Assembly: GCA_020849855.1 (NCBI GenBank)
Contig: JADZFO010000011.1
Span: 16,086 to 80,085 of the forward strand
Length of the DNA: 64,000 bases
Direction: 5' to 3'
Origin: a bacterium
GTDB lineage: Bacteria > 4484-113 > JAFGCY01
A program made the translations under genes and the position numbers. This document shows positions 27,206 through 37,700 of this stretch, piece by piece (within the stretch, counting starts at the first letter, position 1; every line of letters starts with the position of its first letter). The notes below the pieces were generated by a model. The model was given only the letters and a program-made list of their open reading frames with translations. It ran no database searches and was not told the DNA's origin.

Positions 27206-27639
27206 GGCGCAGGCAAGCCAGTGATGGTGCAGGTGTAGCCCAGCAGGTCATCAAGCGTGCTTTTGCGGCTGACGGAATGGCCCAGGCCACGCGAGCTGAT
27301 GAACACCTCGCTTCGGCCGTCCATGCTGCGAAGCCTCAGGGCGTAGACGTCCGAGCCTGCCTTCATGGCCGGCTCCGGGTGCCAGCCCGCAGCGGCGAGT
27401 TCGCGGGTCATCAGCTCGGCGTTTGACATGGGGTTGCCCGGAGCGGTGAATTCGATCTCATAGCTGCCCGGAGAGGCATTGCTCAGCTTGATGTCCCGCG
27501 CGCCGGCGGGCAGCTTAAGCTCCGCCAGCGGCCAGCCGCTGGGGTACTCGCCGCGATAGGTGCCATCGCCGCAGGCGCACAGAACTGCCAGCAGAAGGGC
27601 CATAATGCCGCTGAGACCGGCCTGCCGCTTGTTTCGCAT
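27202..27639 (-). CDS. Small lipoprotein, function unknown
   Basis: 145 residues from the ATG at 27639. Signal ending LLLAVLCAC, then GDGTYRGEYPSGWPLAELKL and a short alpha/beta domain (AELMTRELAAAGWHPEP, ALRLRSMDGRSEVFISSRG) of the kind seen in small periplasmic or outer-membrane lipoproteins. A TATGAT -10 box ends eight bases before this ATG, so it may be leaderless. The TTG at 27642 is a poorer start. The stop codon overlaps that of the convergent upstream gene. Confidence 0.7.
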   Translation of the reverse strand: MRNKRQAGLSGIMALLLAVLCACGDGTYRGEYPSGWPLAELKLPAGARDIKLSNASPGSYEIEFTAPGNPMSNAELMTRELAAAGWHPEPAMKAGSDVYALRLRSMDGRSEVFISSRGLGHSVSRKSTLDDLLGYTCTITGLPAP

Positions 27640-27779
27640 CAAAGAGCATCATATTCGCAGACTCGCTGCGCCGCCGGTTACACTCTGCCCGCGGTCAGGT
27701 CGACTGCATTTCCTTGCATACTAAACAATTGGCTGATCGGGCGCATCTATGCTGCTGCGATCCGCACCTGGGAGGAGCT

Positions 27780-28733
27780 ATGCGCACTTCGCATTTCACA
27801 CTGATTCTGACCCTGGCCACTGTCTGCCTTCTGCTGGCGCCGCGGGCTGCCAGCGCCGCCGAGATCGTGGAGTGGACACCGGGCAAACACAGCGAAAAGG
27901 ACAAGGAGAGGGCCTGGTTTGATAACGAACATGAGGACGATTTCATCTGGATCGCGCTGGAAGAACTGAGCGGCAAGCGCCCGGCGGCGGATGCCAGCCG
28001 CAGCGAGCTGGCAAAGGCCACGCTGGCGCTGCTTAACGAGCTGCCGAAGTACGGTGAGCGCGAAACGAAAATGCTCAGGCCGCCGGTGCCCTTCTTTGTC
28101 ACTGAAGGCTATCTCAGCCTGGGCAAGGCGACTCTGCCGGCCAGCCGCTACATGAAGTACTACACGGCCGGTGAGCATCCTGAGTTCTTCACCGATGCGA
28201 CCGCCTTGAGCGACACTGCCGCCCTGTATTGCTACTTCAGCATGTACGACGCCGAGTGGTTCGGGATAACGCGCATTCCGGCCTACAAGGCCTGGCTGAG
28301 CTGCGTAGCCCTGAGCTATCCGCCGCACTGGCAGAAGTTCAAGGGTATGGGGCAAAGCGCTCTGCACGAGCGCCTGGTGACGCCCTTCCAGACGAAGGAC
28401 GAGCCCTGGCGCGAGATCGATAACTGGATCACGGCCTATACCCGGCCCGAGCTGGACGGCGAGCCGCAGGTCTTTGTAAAGCCCCTGGTACGCAATGCGC
28501 TGGTGGCCGAACTGCTGGACAATGCCGGTCTGGACTTCGACCCGCGCTACCTGAAGGAGCGCGCATACAGCAACAGTGCGCCCTCGCTGCCGGGCTACGA
28601 CAGCCGCAGGGCCAGCCTGCTGGCGGCGCTGACACTCGAGCTGAGCCAGGAGATCTATGAGCAGGACGGCAACACGAAGCAGCCCCTGTGGCTGCGCGAC
28701 TGGTTCCTCGAGCGCTTCAACACCCTGAAGTAG
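27780..28733 (+). CDS. Exported protein, function unknown
   Basis: 317 residues from the ATG at 27780, which has an ideal GGGAGGAGCT site. Signal peptide FTLILTLATVCLLLAPRAASA is cleaved before AEIVEWTPG. The mature chain is mainly helical, with many Trp/Tyr/Pro positions (KAWLSCVALSYPPHWQKF, PLWLRDWFLERFNTLK at the end). It has no lipobox and only two cysteines, so it is probably periplasmic or secreted. I recognise no family. It is flanked by convergent genes on both sides and is therefore monocistronic. Confidence 0.75.
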   Translation: MRTSHFTLILTLATVCLLLAPRAASAAEIVEWTPGKHSEKDKERAWFDNEHEDDFIWIALEELSGKRPAADASRSELAKATLALLNELPKYGERETKMLRPPVPFFVTEGYLSLGKATLPASRYMKYYTAGEHPEFFTDATALSDTAALYCYFSMYDAEWFGITRIPAYKAWLSCVALSYPPHWQKFKGMGQSALHERLVTPFQTKDEPWREIDNWITAYTRPELDGEPQVFVKPLVRNALVAELLDNAGLDFDPRYLKERAYSNSAPSLPGYDSRRASLLAALTLELSQEIYEQDGNTKQPLWLRDWFLERFNTLK

Positions 28734-28781
28734 TCGGGGCCCGGACTGCCGGGCCTGCGCGCTGCTGAAGTCTGCGGGCGC

Positions 28782-30221
28782 TTAAAGGGCCGGCGCGGGC
28801 TGCTGATCGAGGCTGGCCACATGCGCAAAGCAGGCCTCAAGGTCGGCGATTATGTCGCTGGTCTCTTCGATACCGACGCTCAGGCGGATGCCGCCGGATT
28901 CCAGGCCGGCCGCCGCGCGCTCGCTTTCCGGAATTGCGCTGTGGGTCATTGAGCAGGGGTTTTCGATCAGGGTCTTGACCTGTCCCAGGCTGACCGCCAG
29001 GGTGATGCAGTAGCTGTTGTCGGCCGCATAGTCGATAAAGGCCTCGGCCCGGGCATTGGAACCCGGCGCTTCCTTCAGGGTGAAATAGACCATGCTGCCG
29101 GGCATGAAAGCGCCGTCATAGCCGCGCATTTGCTTCCTGGCCAGCGCGTGCTGGGGGTCAGCCTCCAGGCCGGGGTAGCGCACCTTTGCCACCAGGGGAT
29201 GCGCCTCCAGATACTCCGCTATGCGGCCGGCGGAATGCTGCATCTGGCGCATGCGCACGGGCAGGGTCGGCAGGCCATAGACCAGCGGGGGCCAGGCGGC
29301 CTTGGGCGAGAGGCTGCCGCCGAAGTCCTTGCGGTAAAGCAGCAGCTCAGGCTCAAGCCTGGCCGGGGCGATGACCACACCGCCCATATCGGTGCCAAAG
29401 CCGCCGATGCCCTTGGTCAGCGAGTGGACGACGATATCAATGCCCTGCTCCATCGGCCGCTGGCAGACCGGGGTGCTGAAGGTGTTGTCGCAGACCGAGA
29501 GGATCTGCTCGGGCTCGGGGAGCCCGGCATTCGCGCCGGCGATAACCGCGGCCACGCCGGCCAGGTCGATCAGCTCAAGGGTCGGATTGACTGGTGATTC
29601 AAGGTACACCAGGCGTGTGTTCGGGCGGATGGCACCGCGCAGGGTTTCAAGGTCGGTCATGTCGATGAAGCTGACCTCAATGCCCAGACGTGGATACCAG
29701 TTGCGCAGCAGGCTGGCCGTGCAGCCGTACAGGCAGTTGTGGGCGATCACGTGAGTGCCGCTCTGGGCCCGGATGCCGAGCGCCGCGGAGATAGCGGCCA
29801 TGCCGGTGGCGAAGGAAACGGCGCGCACGGGCTGGCCGTGGGTCACTGACTCAAGCGCGCCAGCGCCTTCGGCCTCGGCCAGGCGCTCTTCCAGCATGGC
29901 CGCGGTGGGCTCATGCAGGCGGTCATAGATGAAGATGTCCTGCTGGGCCTGCTCGGCGAGGCTCAGCTCGGGGCTGGCGAAGTTGCAGAAGCCCAGCGCG
30001 CCGCGGGCAGCGGAGCTGAGGCGGTAGGTGGCCGAAGCGCTCATCGGCGGGACGACATGGTGGCTGTAATCCCAGTGCGGGGTGTACATCTCGCCGTGGA
30101 TAAAGCGGCTGCGCTGGGAGTAGCGCCGCGGGGGGCCGGCAGCAGAGCCGGGCTCGCCGGCTCCCTGGCCGGGCATTCGGGGCTGTTCGTCGCTGTTGCC
30201 GTTCAGATGCTCATCCGCCAT
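28782..30221 (-). CDS. Cys/Met-metabolism PLP enzyme (trans-sulfuration family)
   Basis: 479 residues from the ATG at 30221 (AAGGAGATTTCT before it). PLP enzyme of the cystathionine gamma-synthase/gamma-lyase and O-acylhomoserine sulfhydrylase family: SFATGMAAISAALG, SFIDMTDLETLRGAI, YLESPVNPTLELIDL, CDNTFSTPVCQRPMEQGID and Schiff-base lysine in HSLTKGIGGFGTDMGG. C-terminal LAVSLGQVKTLIENP ... GGIRLSVGIEET is typical. The exact reaction (methionine gamma-lyase, cystathionine lyase or sulfhydrylase) cannot be decided here. The N-terminus has a roughly 60-residue disordered extension absent from most members. A TAGAAT -10 lies upstream; no SAM riboswitch-like leader is visible. Confidence 0.92.
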   Translation of the reverse strand: MADEHLNGNSDEQPRMPGQGAGEPGSAAGPPRRYSQRSRFIHGEMYTPHWDYSHHVVPPMSASATYRLSSAARGALGFCNFASPELSLAEQAQQDIFIYDRLHEPTAAMLEERLAEAEGAGALESVTHGQPVRAVSFATGMAAISAALGIRAQSGTHVIAHNCLYGCTASLLRNWYPRLGIEVSFIDMTDLETLRGAIRPNTRLVYLESPVNPTLELIDLAGVAAVIAGANAGLPEPEQILSVCDNTFSTPVCQRPMEQGIDIVVHSLTKGIGGFGTDMGGVVIAPARLEPELLLYRKDFGGSLSPKAAWPPLVYGLPTLPVRMRQMQHSAGRIAEYLEAHPLVAKVRYPGLEADPQHALARKQMRGYDGAFMPGSMVYFTLKEAPGSNARAEAFIDYAADNSYCITLAVSLGQVKTLIENPCSMTHSAIPESERAAAGLESGGIRLSVGIEETSDIIADLEACFAHVASLDQQPAPAL

Positions 30222-30304
30222 AGAAATCTCCTTGGCCCAAGGCCTGAGCATTCTAGCTGGCGAATCTCTGTCGCAAATGAGTGCTGGGTGCGCCGGCAGG
30301 CCAG

Positions 30305-32173
30305 TTAGTCGAGCGGCACAGTGCGGGCGATCAATGCTTCGCTGCTGGCCGCGGTCTCAAAGAGGTCCAGATCCCCTGCGGCATCCACAAGTTCACTGGC
30401 GCTTTGATCAATCAGCTGGCTTTGCGTAAGCACTGTGAGCGTATCGCCTGAGTCAACCAGACTGACGATGCCGGAGTAGTCTTCAGTAGTCAGGTCGGTA
30501 CCGCGGTTGATTGTCGGCTGGGCGTCGGCCAGTGTCAGGGCGTCACCCAGACAGAAAAAGGACCCACAGTCCTCCAGGAAACTGAAGTAGAGCACGCCGA
30601 AGGTCAGCCATTCCTGTGGACTGGCATCAACTCTGCTCAGGCGGATAAAGCCGCTTTCTGTACCCTCACCCGCATCGCTGCGGGTCTGCACAAGCAGGTC
30701 GCCATTAGTGAAGCGCTCCGTCATCAGGCGTGTTTCAAGAGACACACTCGACCGTGGTGTGAGCAGCTTCTGGGCTGAAAGCAGAGCGCCGCTGCGGTCA
30801 CTGCGTACGAGCAGGACGCCATCATCGAAGGACGAGACATCCTGCCGTGGCACTGCGCTGGCGCTAACCATGTTTCCTGCTTCGTCGTAGGCCACTCCAT
30901 TTTCAGAGAAGGTCAGGCTGAAGGAGAGGCTTGAGTCGAGATACTTGTCAAAGAGAACCTGGCCCGTCGAGTCAAGGCGCAGCAAGCTCGGGGTGCCCAT
31001 GGAGGGCGGGTCAAAGGCACTACGGTGCCCGACCAGCAGCAGGTCGCCTGTCGTCGGCTCGGAAATGATGCGGCGATACAGGGGCCGGTGGCTGGCGACC
31101 GCCCAGTTATGCTGCAGTTCCCGGACCAGGTTGCCATCCGGAGAAAGCCAGACCAGCGCCCCATAGTCATCCGGGTCTGATAGCACGTCATTTGACACAA
31201 CAACATGGACCACCAGATTGCCGTCAGCGTCAAAGCCCAGGCCGCCCACGCTCTCTGTGCCTGCTGTGTCCCAGCGCCGGCACCAGACCGTGTTCAGGTC
31301 TGAGTCAGCCTTCATGATGAAGGCCTTGCGTGAGCTGCCAGCGGTGTAGGCCAGGTAGACATCGCCAGCCGCGTTGACGAGCATCTCCCTGATGCCAAGT
31401 TGAGAGCCAAACAGCTCAGGGTCAGTCCACTGGCGGGCGACCAGCAGGGTGCCGTCCTGGGAGAACTTGAGGATCGACGGCGTGACTTCGTCGCTGAGCG
31501 CCTCGGAGTCAATCGACACATACAGATTGCCCTCCGCATCCATCCCGCAGAAGCGGCCATCCTCAGACGCTGAGGTGCCCCAGCTGTGCGCCCAGTTCAG
31601 GGTCTCGCCATTGTGCTGGATGCTGACGCTGTTTACCGTCAACGCTGAGCCATAGGCAAGCACGGCAACATGCATCAGGCAGCTGTCTGAGGACAGATCT
31701 TCAGCGGGGCGATCTACTGTCAGGCTGGCGCTGTCGCTTAGAAGCGGCGCAATCTTCCAGTTGCCCGCCGAGTAATCGCTCAGGCCGATCCAGAACTGCT
31801 GCGGCTCCGCAGCGCTGCAGTCGATGCTGACACTGGCAAGCTGCGCGCCATGCGGGACGGTGAAGGAATAGATGCCATAGCTCAGTTCATCCGTGCCCGG
31901 GGTCAGCTGCAGGGAAGTGCCATCCAGAGCCTGGGGCCCTGCGGAGCGGCTGAAGTCTGCACCGCTCAGGCTGCCGACCGCGGAGACTGCATGCGATTGG
32001 CCTTCAAGCGCTGTCAGGGCGGGGAGGCCATCGCGAACTGGCCGCGCTGCACTTCCGGAGGGCGCATTGGAAGTCGTCGTCTGCTCCGCGTAGCGCGCGG
32101 CACCGCCAGAGGCGCAGGCAGCCAGGCCGAGCACACTGGCTGCGGTGGCAAGTGTGCACAGAATCAACGACAT
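30305..32173 (-). CDS. Lipoprotein with delta-60-like propeller repeats
   Basis: 622 residues from the ATG at 32173. Lipobox VLGLAAC, a beta-rich N-terminal domain (about 60-200) like those at the start of the other large lipoproteins here, then repeats such as SDLNTVWCRRWDTAG, GGLGFDADGNLVVHVV and TGDLLLVGHRSAFD. This spacing fits SBBP/delta-60-type beta-propellers that are predicted to bind surfaces. The gene is richer in AT than its neighbours by eye. The start is not strongly supported: no clear ribosome-binding site is seen, and an in-frame ATG at 32233 also exists. Function unknown. Confidence 0.75.
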   Translation of the reverse strand: MSLILCTLATAASVLGLAACASGGAARYAEQTTTSNAPSGSAARPVRDGLPALTALEGQSHAVSAVGSLSGADFSRSAGPQALDGTSLQLTPGTDELSYGIYSFTVPHGAQLASVSIDCSAAEPQQFWIGLSDYSAGNWKIAPLLSDSASLTVDRPAEDLSSDSCLMHVAVLAYGSALTVNSVSIQHNGETLNWAHSWGTSASEDGRFCGMDAEGNLYVSIDSEALSDEVTPSILKFSQDGTLLVARQWTDPELFGSQLGIREMLVNAAGDVYLAYTAGSSRKAFIMKADSDLNTVWCRRWDTAGTESVGGLGFDADGNLVVHVVVSNDVLSDPDDYGALVWLSPDGNLVRELQHNWAVASHRPLYRRIISEPTTGDLLLVGHRSAFDPPSMGTPSLLRLDSTGQVLFDKYLDSSLSFSLTFSENGVAYDEAGNMVSASAVPRQDVSSFDDGVLLVRSDRSGALLSAQKLLTPRSSVSLETRLMTERFTNGDLLVQTRSDAGEGTESGFIRLSRVDASPQEWLTFGVLYFSFLEDCGSFFCLGDALTLADAQPTINRGTDLTTEDYSGIVSLVDSGDTLTVLTQSQLIDQSASELVDAAGDLDLFETAASSEALIARTVPLD

Positions 32174-32321
32174 GCAGTGGTGCTTCGACAAGCTAACCCC
32201 CGATAACGCAAGCTGGAACTCTGAGCTGCACACAAACAGGCTACTACCGAGCGATGCAGTTTTAGTGTGAGCTTCTCATTTTTACACTGTGCTGCAATGA
32301 AGCTGATGACGGCCTGGCGGA

Positions 32322-33269
32322 CTAGTCCCAGTACAGCTCAACCATGAGCGGAAAGTGGTCGCTAAGGTAGCCCAGCGTGGCCTGCCTGCCCTTGCCGACG
32401 CGCCAGCTGTCACGGATCAGCTCGCTGCTGATCAGGCTGAAGTCAGGGCTGCTCAGGACATAGTCGATCCGCCTACTGCCGGCCTCGCCTGTCCAGTTGT
32501 GGAAGGTCCCGTTGGCAGACTCGTCCATGGGCAGACGTTCGTTGCTGCTGCTGTAGGTGAAGTTGCCCAGGGCGTGGCAGTCCTGGAGCTGGCTGAGCAG
32601 GGCCTGCATGGGAGCACTGTCCGGCGTGCAGTTGAAATCGCCGGTCAGCAGCACCGGCATCTCCGCGCCGTTGGCCATAAAGCTCTCGCCGATGCGCTGC
32701 AGAAGCAGCTTCGCGCTTTCCAGGCGCGCCTGCTCGCCGACGTGGTCGAAGTGCGCGTTGTAAAGCCAGAAGCTCCTGGCGTTCAGCCTGTCGTGGAGAT
32801 GGACCCAGGAGCAGATTCGGGGCAGGGCGGCATCCCAGGCAGTCTCGCCCAGCTTTCCCTCGGGCGCAAGCCCAAAGGAGCCGGAGTCGATCAGCTCAAA
32901 ACGATCCGCGCGCCAGAGGATGGCGCACATTTCTCCGCCGCCGTCCTTCTCCCGGCCCAGGGCATAAGCAGCATGGCCCGGCAACGCCGCCTTGATCTGT
33001 TCGAGCTGGAAATCCAGGCACTCCTGCAGGCCGATCAGATCCGGATCACGCTGCTTCAGCATCGCCAGCACATGCTCGCGCCGCCTGTCCCAGCGGTTCG
33101 GCCCGTCATCGGCAGTCCCGTAACGGATGTTGAAGCTCATTACCCGCAGAGGATCAATGGCCTTGGCTTCAGCCCCGGCGGGAGAGGGCAGGCAGAGCGC
33201 AAGGCAGGCCGTGGCCAGCAGACCGGCGGAGCCAAGAAGAATGCTAAAGAGCTGCAGGCCGGGCTTCAT
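32322..33269 (-). CDS. Exported endonuclease/exonuclease/phosphatase-family hydrolase
   Basis: 315 residues with a signal peptide (LLGSAGLLATACLALCLPSPAGA). EEP metal-hydrolase motifs are in order: VMSFNIRYG, LIGLQECLDFQ, YNAHFDHVGEQAR, LLTGDFNCTPDSAPMQ, SRRIDYVLSSPDF and LSDHFPLMVEL. Members attack phosphodiesters (DNase, sphingomyelinase or phosphatase). The RWDRRREHVLAML and DGPNRW segments are typical of the secreted bacterial branch with unknown substrate. Its ATG overlaps the stop codon of the zinc-ribbon/ankyrin gene (ATGA at 33266-33269), so the two are translationally coupled. Confidence 0.9.
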   Translation of the reverse strand: MKPGLQLFSILLGSAGLLATACLALCLPSPAGAEAKAIDPLRVMSFNIRYGTADDGPNRWDRRREHVLAMLKQRDPDLIGLQECLDFQLEQIKAALPGHAAYALGREKDGGGEMCAILWRADRFELIDSGSFGLAPEGKLGETAWDAALPRICSWVHLHDRLNARSFWLYNAHFDHVGEQARLESAKLLLQRIGESFMANGAEMPVLLTGDFNCTPDSAPMQALLSQLQDCHALGNFTYSSSNERLPMDESANGTFHNWTGEAGSRRIDYVLSSPDFSLISSELIRDSWRVGKGRQATLGYLSDHFPLMVELYWD

Positions 33270-34639
33270 CGCAGGAGCTCCGCGACAGAGCTGTGCCCGC
33301 CGGCCAGGGCCAGGTCTTCCGGCGACTGGCCGTCGTTTGTGCGCAGGTAAGGGTTGGCGCCGGCGGTGATCAGCATCTGCACAAAGCCGGCGCTGCCCAC
33401 AAAGGCGGCGGAGTGCAGGGCGGTCAGGCCATACTGCGGCTCCTGGAAGTTCAGGTTCGCGCCGGAGTCGATCAGCACCTGACCCACCTCGACATTGCCC
33501 TGGTTGGCGGCCAGCAGCAGGGCCGTGTTGCCTTCAAAGTCCGTTGGCACATCCACGCCTGAACCGTTGGCGATGAGCAGTGTGGCCACTTCCACGGCAT
33601 TGGCGTTCGCGGCATCGTGCAGGGGGGTCAGGCCCAGGTCGTTGCGGCTCTCGATCTCAGCGCCGCAGGAGATCAGCATGCGGGCGCTGTCGGCTGCGTT
33701 GCCGATGGCCGTTTGATGCAGCGGTGTCCCCAGGTCGCCGCCGGCGTTGAGGTTGAAGTCCGCGCCATTGGCGATCAGGATCGCCACGCAGTCGACATAG
33801 TTGTTGTAGCTCGCAGAGTGCAGGGCCGGTGAGCCGAAGGTCTTGCTGGCCGCGTTGACGTCCACGCCCTCGCTGGCCGCCAGGTACTTTGCAACCGGGG
33901 CATTGCCGGCGGCGCAGGCAAAGACCAGCGCATCCTGGGGCTGGTAGTACTCGCCAAGCTCCTGGGCGATGGCCCAGTCCGTCACTTCCGCATCGCTGGC
34001 AGCTGTAACCGCCTCGGCAATTCCGTAGACCTGCTCCATGCCGTCCATGCTCACGGCAGAGCCGCCGTCCGGGGCGAAGGCACCGCCGTCGAGGCCCGGG
34101 CTGCTGGCATCTGTGCTGGTCACCACGCCACCGTTCTTGGCGGCTTCCTTTTCCTGCTTGTCCAGGTAGAAGCCCAGGCCCGCAAAGCCGGCGAAGAGCA
34201 GCACAGAGCAGCCGCAGCAGCCACCCACAACCCAGCCAATGATCTTGAGGGTGTTGTCCGGCTTCTTCGGGGCCGGGGGCGCGCTGTAGCCCTGTACCGG
34301 CTGGGCATCCGGCTGGGGCCAGGCCGGCGAAGGCGTGGTCGAATCACCCGGCGGCGCTGGCGGCGGCTGGACGGAGCTGCTGCTGCCGGCCCAGATACCC
34401 GCGCCTTCGGTGCCGTCAGGGAAGGCTGTGCTGACTGGAATCTCACCCGTGCCAGGCGCCGAGCCCGGAGGCGCTGCAACCGGCCCGGCGGGCGTGGCAC
34501 TCTGGCCAGATGGATCGCCTCCGGCCAGGCGCTCCAGCCCGGGGCCACCGGGGGCGGAGCCAAGCATAAAGCCGCAGTGGCCGCAGAAACTGGCCCCCGG
34601 GGGGTTATCGCTGCCGCACTTGGGACAGACACCGCTCAT
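33266..34639 (-). CDS. Zinc-ribbon, transmembrane, ankyrin-repeat protein
   Basis: 457 residues from the ATG at 34639. N-terminal zinc ribbon (CPKCGSDNPPGASFCGHCG), a Pro/Gly-rich cytosolic linker, one membrane segment (IIGWVVGGCCGCSVLLFAGF), then about seven ankyrin repeats (GTPLHQTAIGNAADSARMLI, LTPLHDAANANAVEVATLLI, GLTALHSAAFVGSAGFVQML). The layout places the zinc ribbon inside and the ankyrin stack outside, if the usual orientation holds. It is coupled to the EEP hydrolase by a 4-bp overlap, so the ankyrin stack could guide or inhibit that enzyme (inference). GGAG precedes the ATG by 11 bases. Confidence 0.88.
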   Translation of the reverse strand: MSGVCPKCGSDNPPGASFCGHCGFMLGSAPGGPGLERLAGGDPSGQSATPAGPVAAPPGSAPGTGEIPVSTAFPDGTEGAGIWAGSSSSVQPPPAPPGDSTTPSPAWPQPDAQPVQGYSAPPAPKKPDNTLKIIGWVVGGCCGCSVLLFAGFAGLGFYLDKQEKEAAKNGGVVTSTDASSPGLDGGAFAPDGGSAVSMDGMEQVYGIAEAVTAASDAEVTDWAIAQELGEYYQPQDALVFACAAGNAPVAKYLAASEGVDVNAASKTFGSPALHSASYNNYVDCVAILIANGADFNLNAGGDLGTPLHQTAIGNAADSARMLISCGAEIESRNDLGLTPLHDAANANAVEVATLLIANGSGVDVPTDFEGNTALLLAANQGNVEVGQVLIDSGANLNFQEPQYGLTALHSAAFVGSAGFVQMLITAGANPYLRTNDGQSPEDLALAGGHSSVAELLR

Positions 34640-34706
34640 TGGACCCAATGCTCCTTGCCGCTCAGCGGCTGAGCGATGTTAGCAGAATGGCCGGAGCGCT
34701 TGAAGC

Positions 34707-37700
34707 TCAGAGGGTGCTGCGGCACAGGACGCGGTCGCTGGCGGGATCGTGATAAATCAGATGCCAGCGGCCATCGACCCCGGCGGTGATGACCGCGCGG
34801 TTGATGCTGCCAAGGCCGCCGGGCAGCGGCAGCTCTTCAAACTTCCCAAAGTCACTCCATTCAAGGTACTGCTCGCGGCCGTCCAGGCTGGTGATCACCG
34901 CCACCGCAGTGGGGCCGGCGACTGTATAGGCGCTGACTGTCCGGCGCAGCTCCTGCCTGTAAAAGTCGCTCAGGTCGGACTCGAAAGGAATGATGGAGCT
35001 GTGGTCACCGTTAACGTCTGGGAACAGATAGCGCTGCGGTGAAGTGGTGTTGCCCATGCTGGTGTAGTAGACCTGGTCATAGCTGGATACCAGGCTGAAG
35101 ATGAGTCCAGGCGCCGCCCCGCCCAGACACCAGGCGGTGGCAAAACTCTGGCCGCGGACAGAGTCGCTTGTCATCGGGTCGTTGGGTGGGTTGCCCGGCG
35201 GCGGGAAGGCCCAGTTGTTGTTGGTGCCGTTCTCCATCCAGGAGGTGTAGCCGACATTGGGACCCAGCAGTCCGCCGCCGTTGCTGAAGCTGTAGAAGTT
35301 GAAGAACTCATCTGAGCCGGTGACCGCGCCGTCCCAGAGGGGCAGCAGATCCGGGCTGGTGCTGTAGCTGCTGAATGTCCCTGTACTGCCGGTGGCGATC
35401 TGCAGGTCCCCGGGGATAGAGTCGTCGTAATGCAGCCAGACATGCGTATCACTGGTGGGGTCATCGCTGAGGATCGGATGGTGTTCAGGCTGCCCGCTGG
35501 CCAGCAGCTCGCCGTTGAAACTGCGCGCCACCTGATCCCAGCTTGAGAGGCCATGCCCGATGGCGGAAGCGGCGGTGATCAGGACTTCGCCGTCTTTTCC
35601 GCTGCCGAGGTCAAAGTAGGGCACATAGGTCTCATCCACCTCCTGGACCCAGGTCTGTGTGTCCGCTGAACTCATGTGCCGGGTCAGGTAGGCGTAGCTG
35701 GTCCACATCGCGTGCAGGCCGTCACCACCGAAGACGGCCTGCAGGTTCTGGCCCTGGCCCTCGATGGAGACAATCTGCGTCACCGGCGAATCGCCGCCGC
35801 CAAGATCAAGGCCCAGGACGTTGAAGCTGTTGTTCAGGTCCTCGCAAATGACCATAACCTGCGCGGGCCCGGAGGGGCAGAACTGGAAGTATCCGTAGTC
35901 CGACTTCATCTGGGCCGGCGCGGACACCGGGCTGCTGCCGGCCGTGCTCACCTGGTGCAGGCTGACCTGGTCGCCGCTGTTGGCCCGGGTCAGGCACAGG
36001 GCCGTGCCGTCGCTGAGGAACTCCAGCCGGCACTCCTGGCCATTGTCGGCGCTGTCGTCAACGACCAGCGGGCTGCTCCAGACAGCGGCATCATTCCTCT
36101 CGCTGAAGCGGCAGCGTGCCGACGGCAGTGTTGTGTAATAGACCACGGCGGCCCGGCCGCTGTCCGGGTTGACCTCCAGGTCCAGCCCGCCCAGCGCAAG
36201 CGTATCCGGGCTGATCACGCTGGACGGGCCCACGGTGCCATCCAGTGGGTTGAACTCATAGTTCAGGGTGCCGACGGGCAGGCTGAGGGCCAGCTCGATC
36301 CTTTCCGTTACGGGGTTGAACTCCGCATCGATGGCGGTCAGGCTGCCAATTCCGGGCACCGGGTCTGTAATCATTGAAAGCGCCCCGCTGAGCAGGCCGA
36401 GGCGGCTGGCCCGCACATTTATGTCCGGGCCGTCGACAACCGTGAAGAACAGCCAGGCATTGCCTCCGCCGTCTTCGGCTAGCGCGCAGGGTGCAAAGGG
36501 CGGCGGGGCCGGAGAGCTGAGAGCACCGGGATTCGCCACATCCATGAACTCGCCCTCGCCCTTACCGCCATTGGCCAGCGGATCCCAGATCAGGACCAGG
36601 TTGCTGGCCTGATTGCTCACTGGTACCAGAACACGCTCCTGGACAAAGCTGCCGTCGCTTTGCTGCTGATAAACGCTGAACATGGCCTGGCTGATGTCAT
36701 AACCCACGATACTCAGCAGGCCCGTGGCGGGGTTCCTGACGATCTGCGGTTTGAAGAGGCGTGGAATGAGGGTGCTGAGGTTCTGCTCGGGCTCACGTAC
36801 CACCACTGAACTTGATTCCCAGCGCGGATAAACCTTGACCTCAAAGCTTTGGCGGCTGAAGGAGCCGCTGGAGTCCAGTACCTGCACAGCGATGCGGTGG
36901 CAGCCCGCCGGCAGAGTGAGCGTCAGTAGCGGGTCACTGCCGCTGACCGGGCTGACGCCATAGATGCCAGCGGCGGCGTAGGCGGTGATTGCATCGCCGT
37001 CAGGGTCGAAGCAATCACCGAAGTCAAGCTTCAGGTCATAGGGCGCGTAGTAGCGCCCGTATGGCAGCTTCATGCGGATCACCGGCGGGAGGCTGCTGCC
37101 AGAGCTGATGCCGGAGCTTGTGGTCAGCCAGATGCTCTGGTTGCCGCTGCTGTCCACGGCGGCCGCGCGCCAGCGGTAAGCTTCGCCGCTGACGGCATCA
37201 GGGTCGTGGAACTGCAGGCCAGGATAAACCTCGGTGGTCACACGAGTGAAGGGTCCACTGAGCAGGGGGGCGCGCTCGATGATGTAGCCGGCGAAGTCCG
37301 GATCGCTTTGGCTGGGTGAGGCGTTCAGCCAGGCCACCGCGCCGTTGTCGCCGGAGATCGGCAGCAGCGATAGCGGCGGCAGGGGCGCATCGTCCCCGCC
37401 GCTGACGCCCAGCTCCAGCTTGCGGAGGACGATGCCGGGGGCTTCGGGCGCGATGAGCGCGAAGTAGTGCGTGCCATCGGATGCGCAGTAGGCCCGCGGG
37501 TCGGTGTAAGGCGTGATGTTGGGAATCTCGACTTCAGCATCGCCGTTGAAGGGGCCGGCGAAGACCCAGCGGCCGGCGATGTAGTCGCTGTAAGCCACGA
37601 AGTAAGGCCCGGCCGGGGCTTCCAGACTGACCTTGAGGCCCGTGGAGAAACTGTCACCATCAAAGCCAAAGGCGCCAAAGACCGCAAAGGCCTCGGCAAC

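Noticed and set aside
30222-30304. Possible SAM riboswitch before the trans-sulfuration gene
   Set aside because: The leader is only about 25 bases after the predicted -10 box and shows no SAM-box structure.
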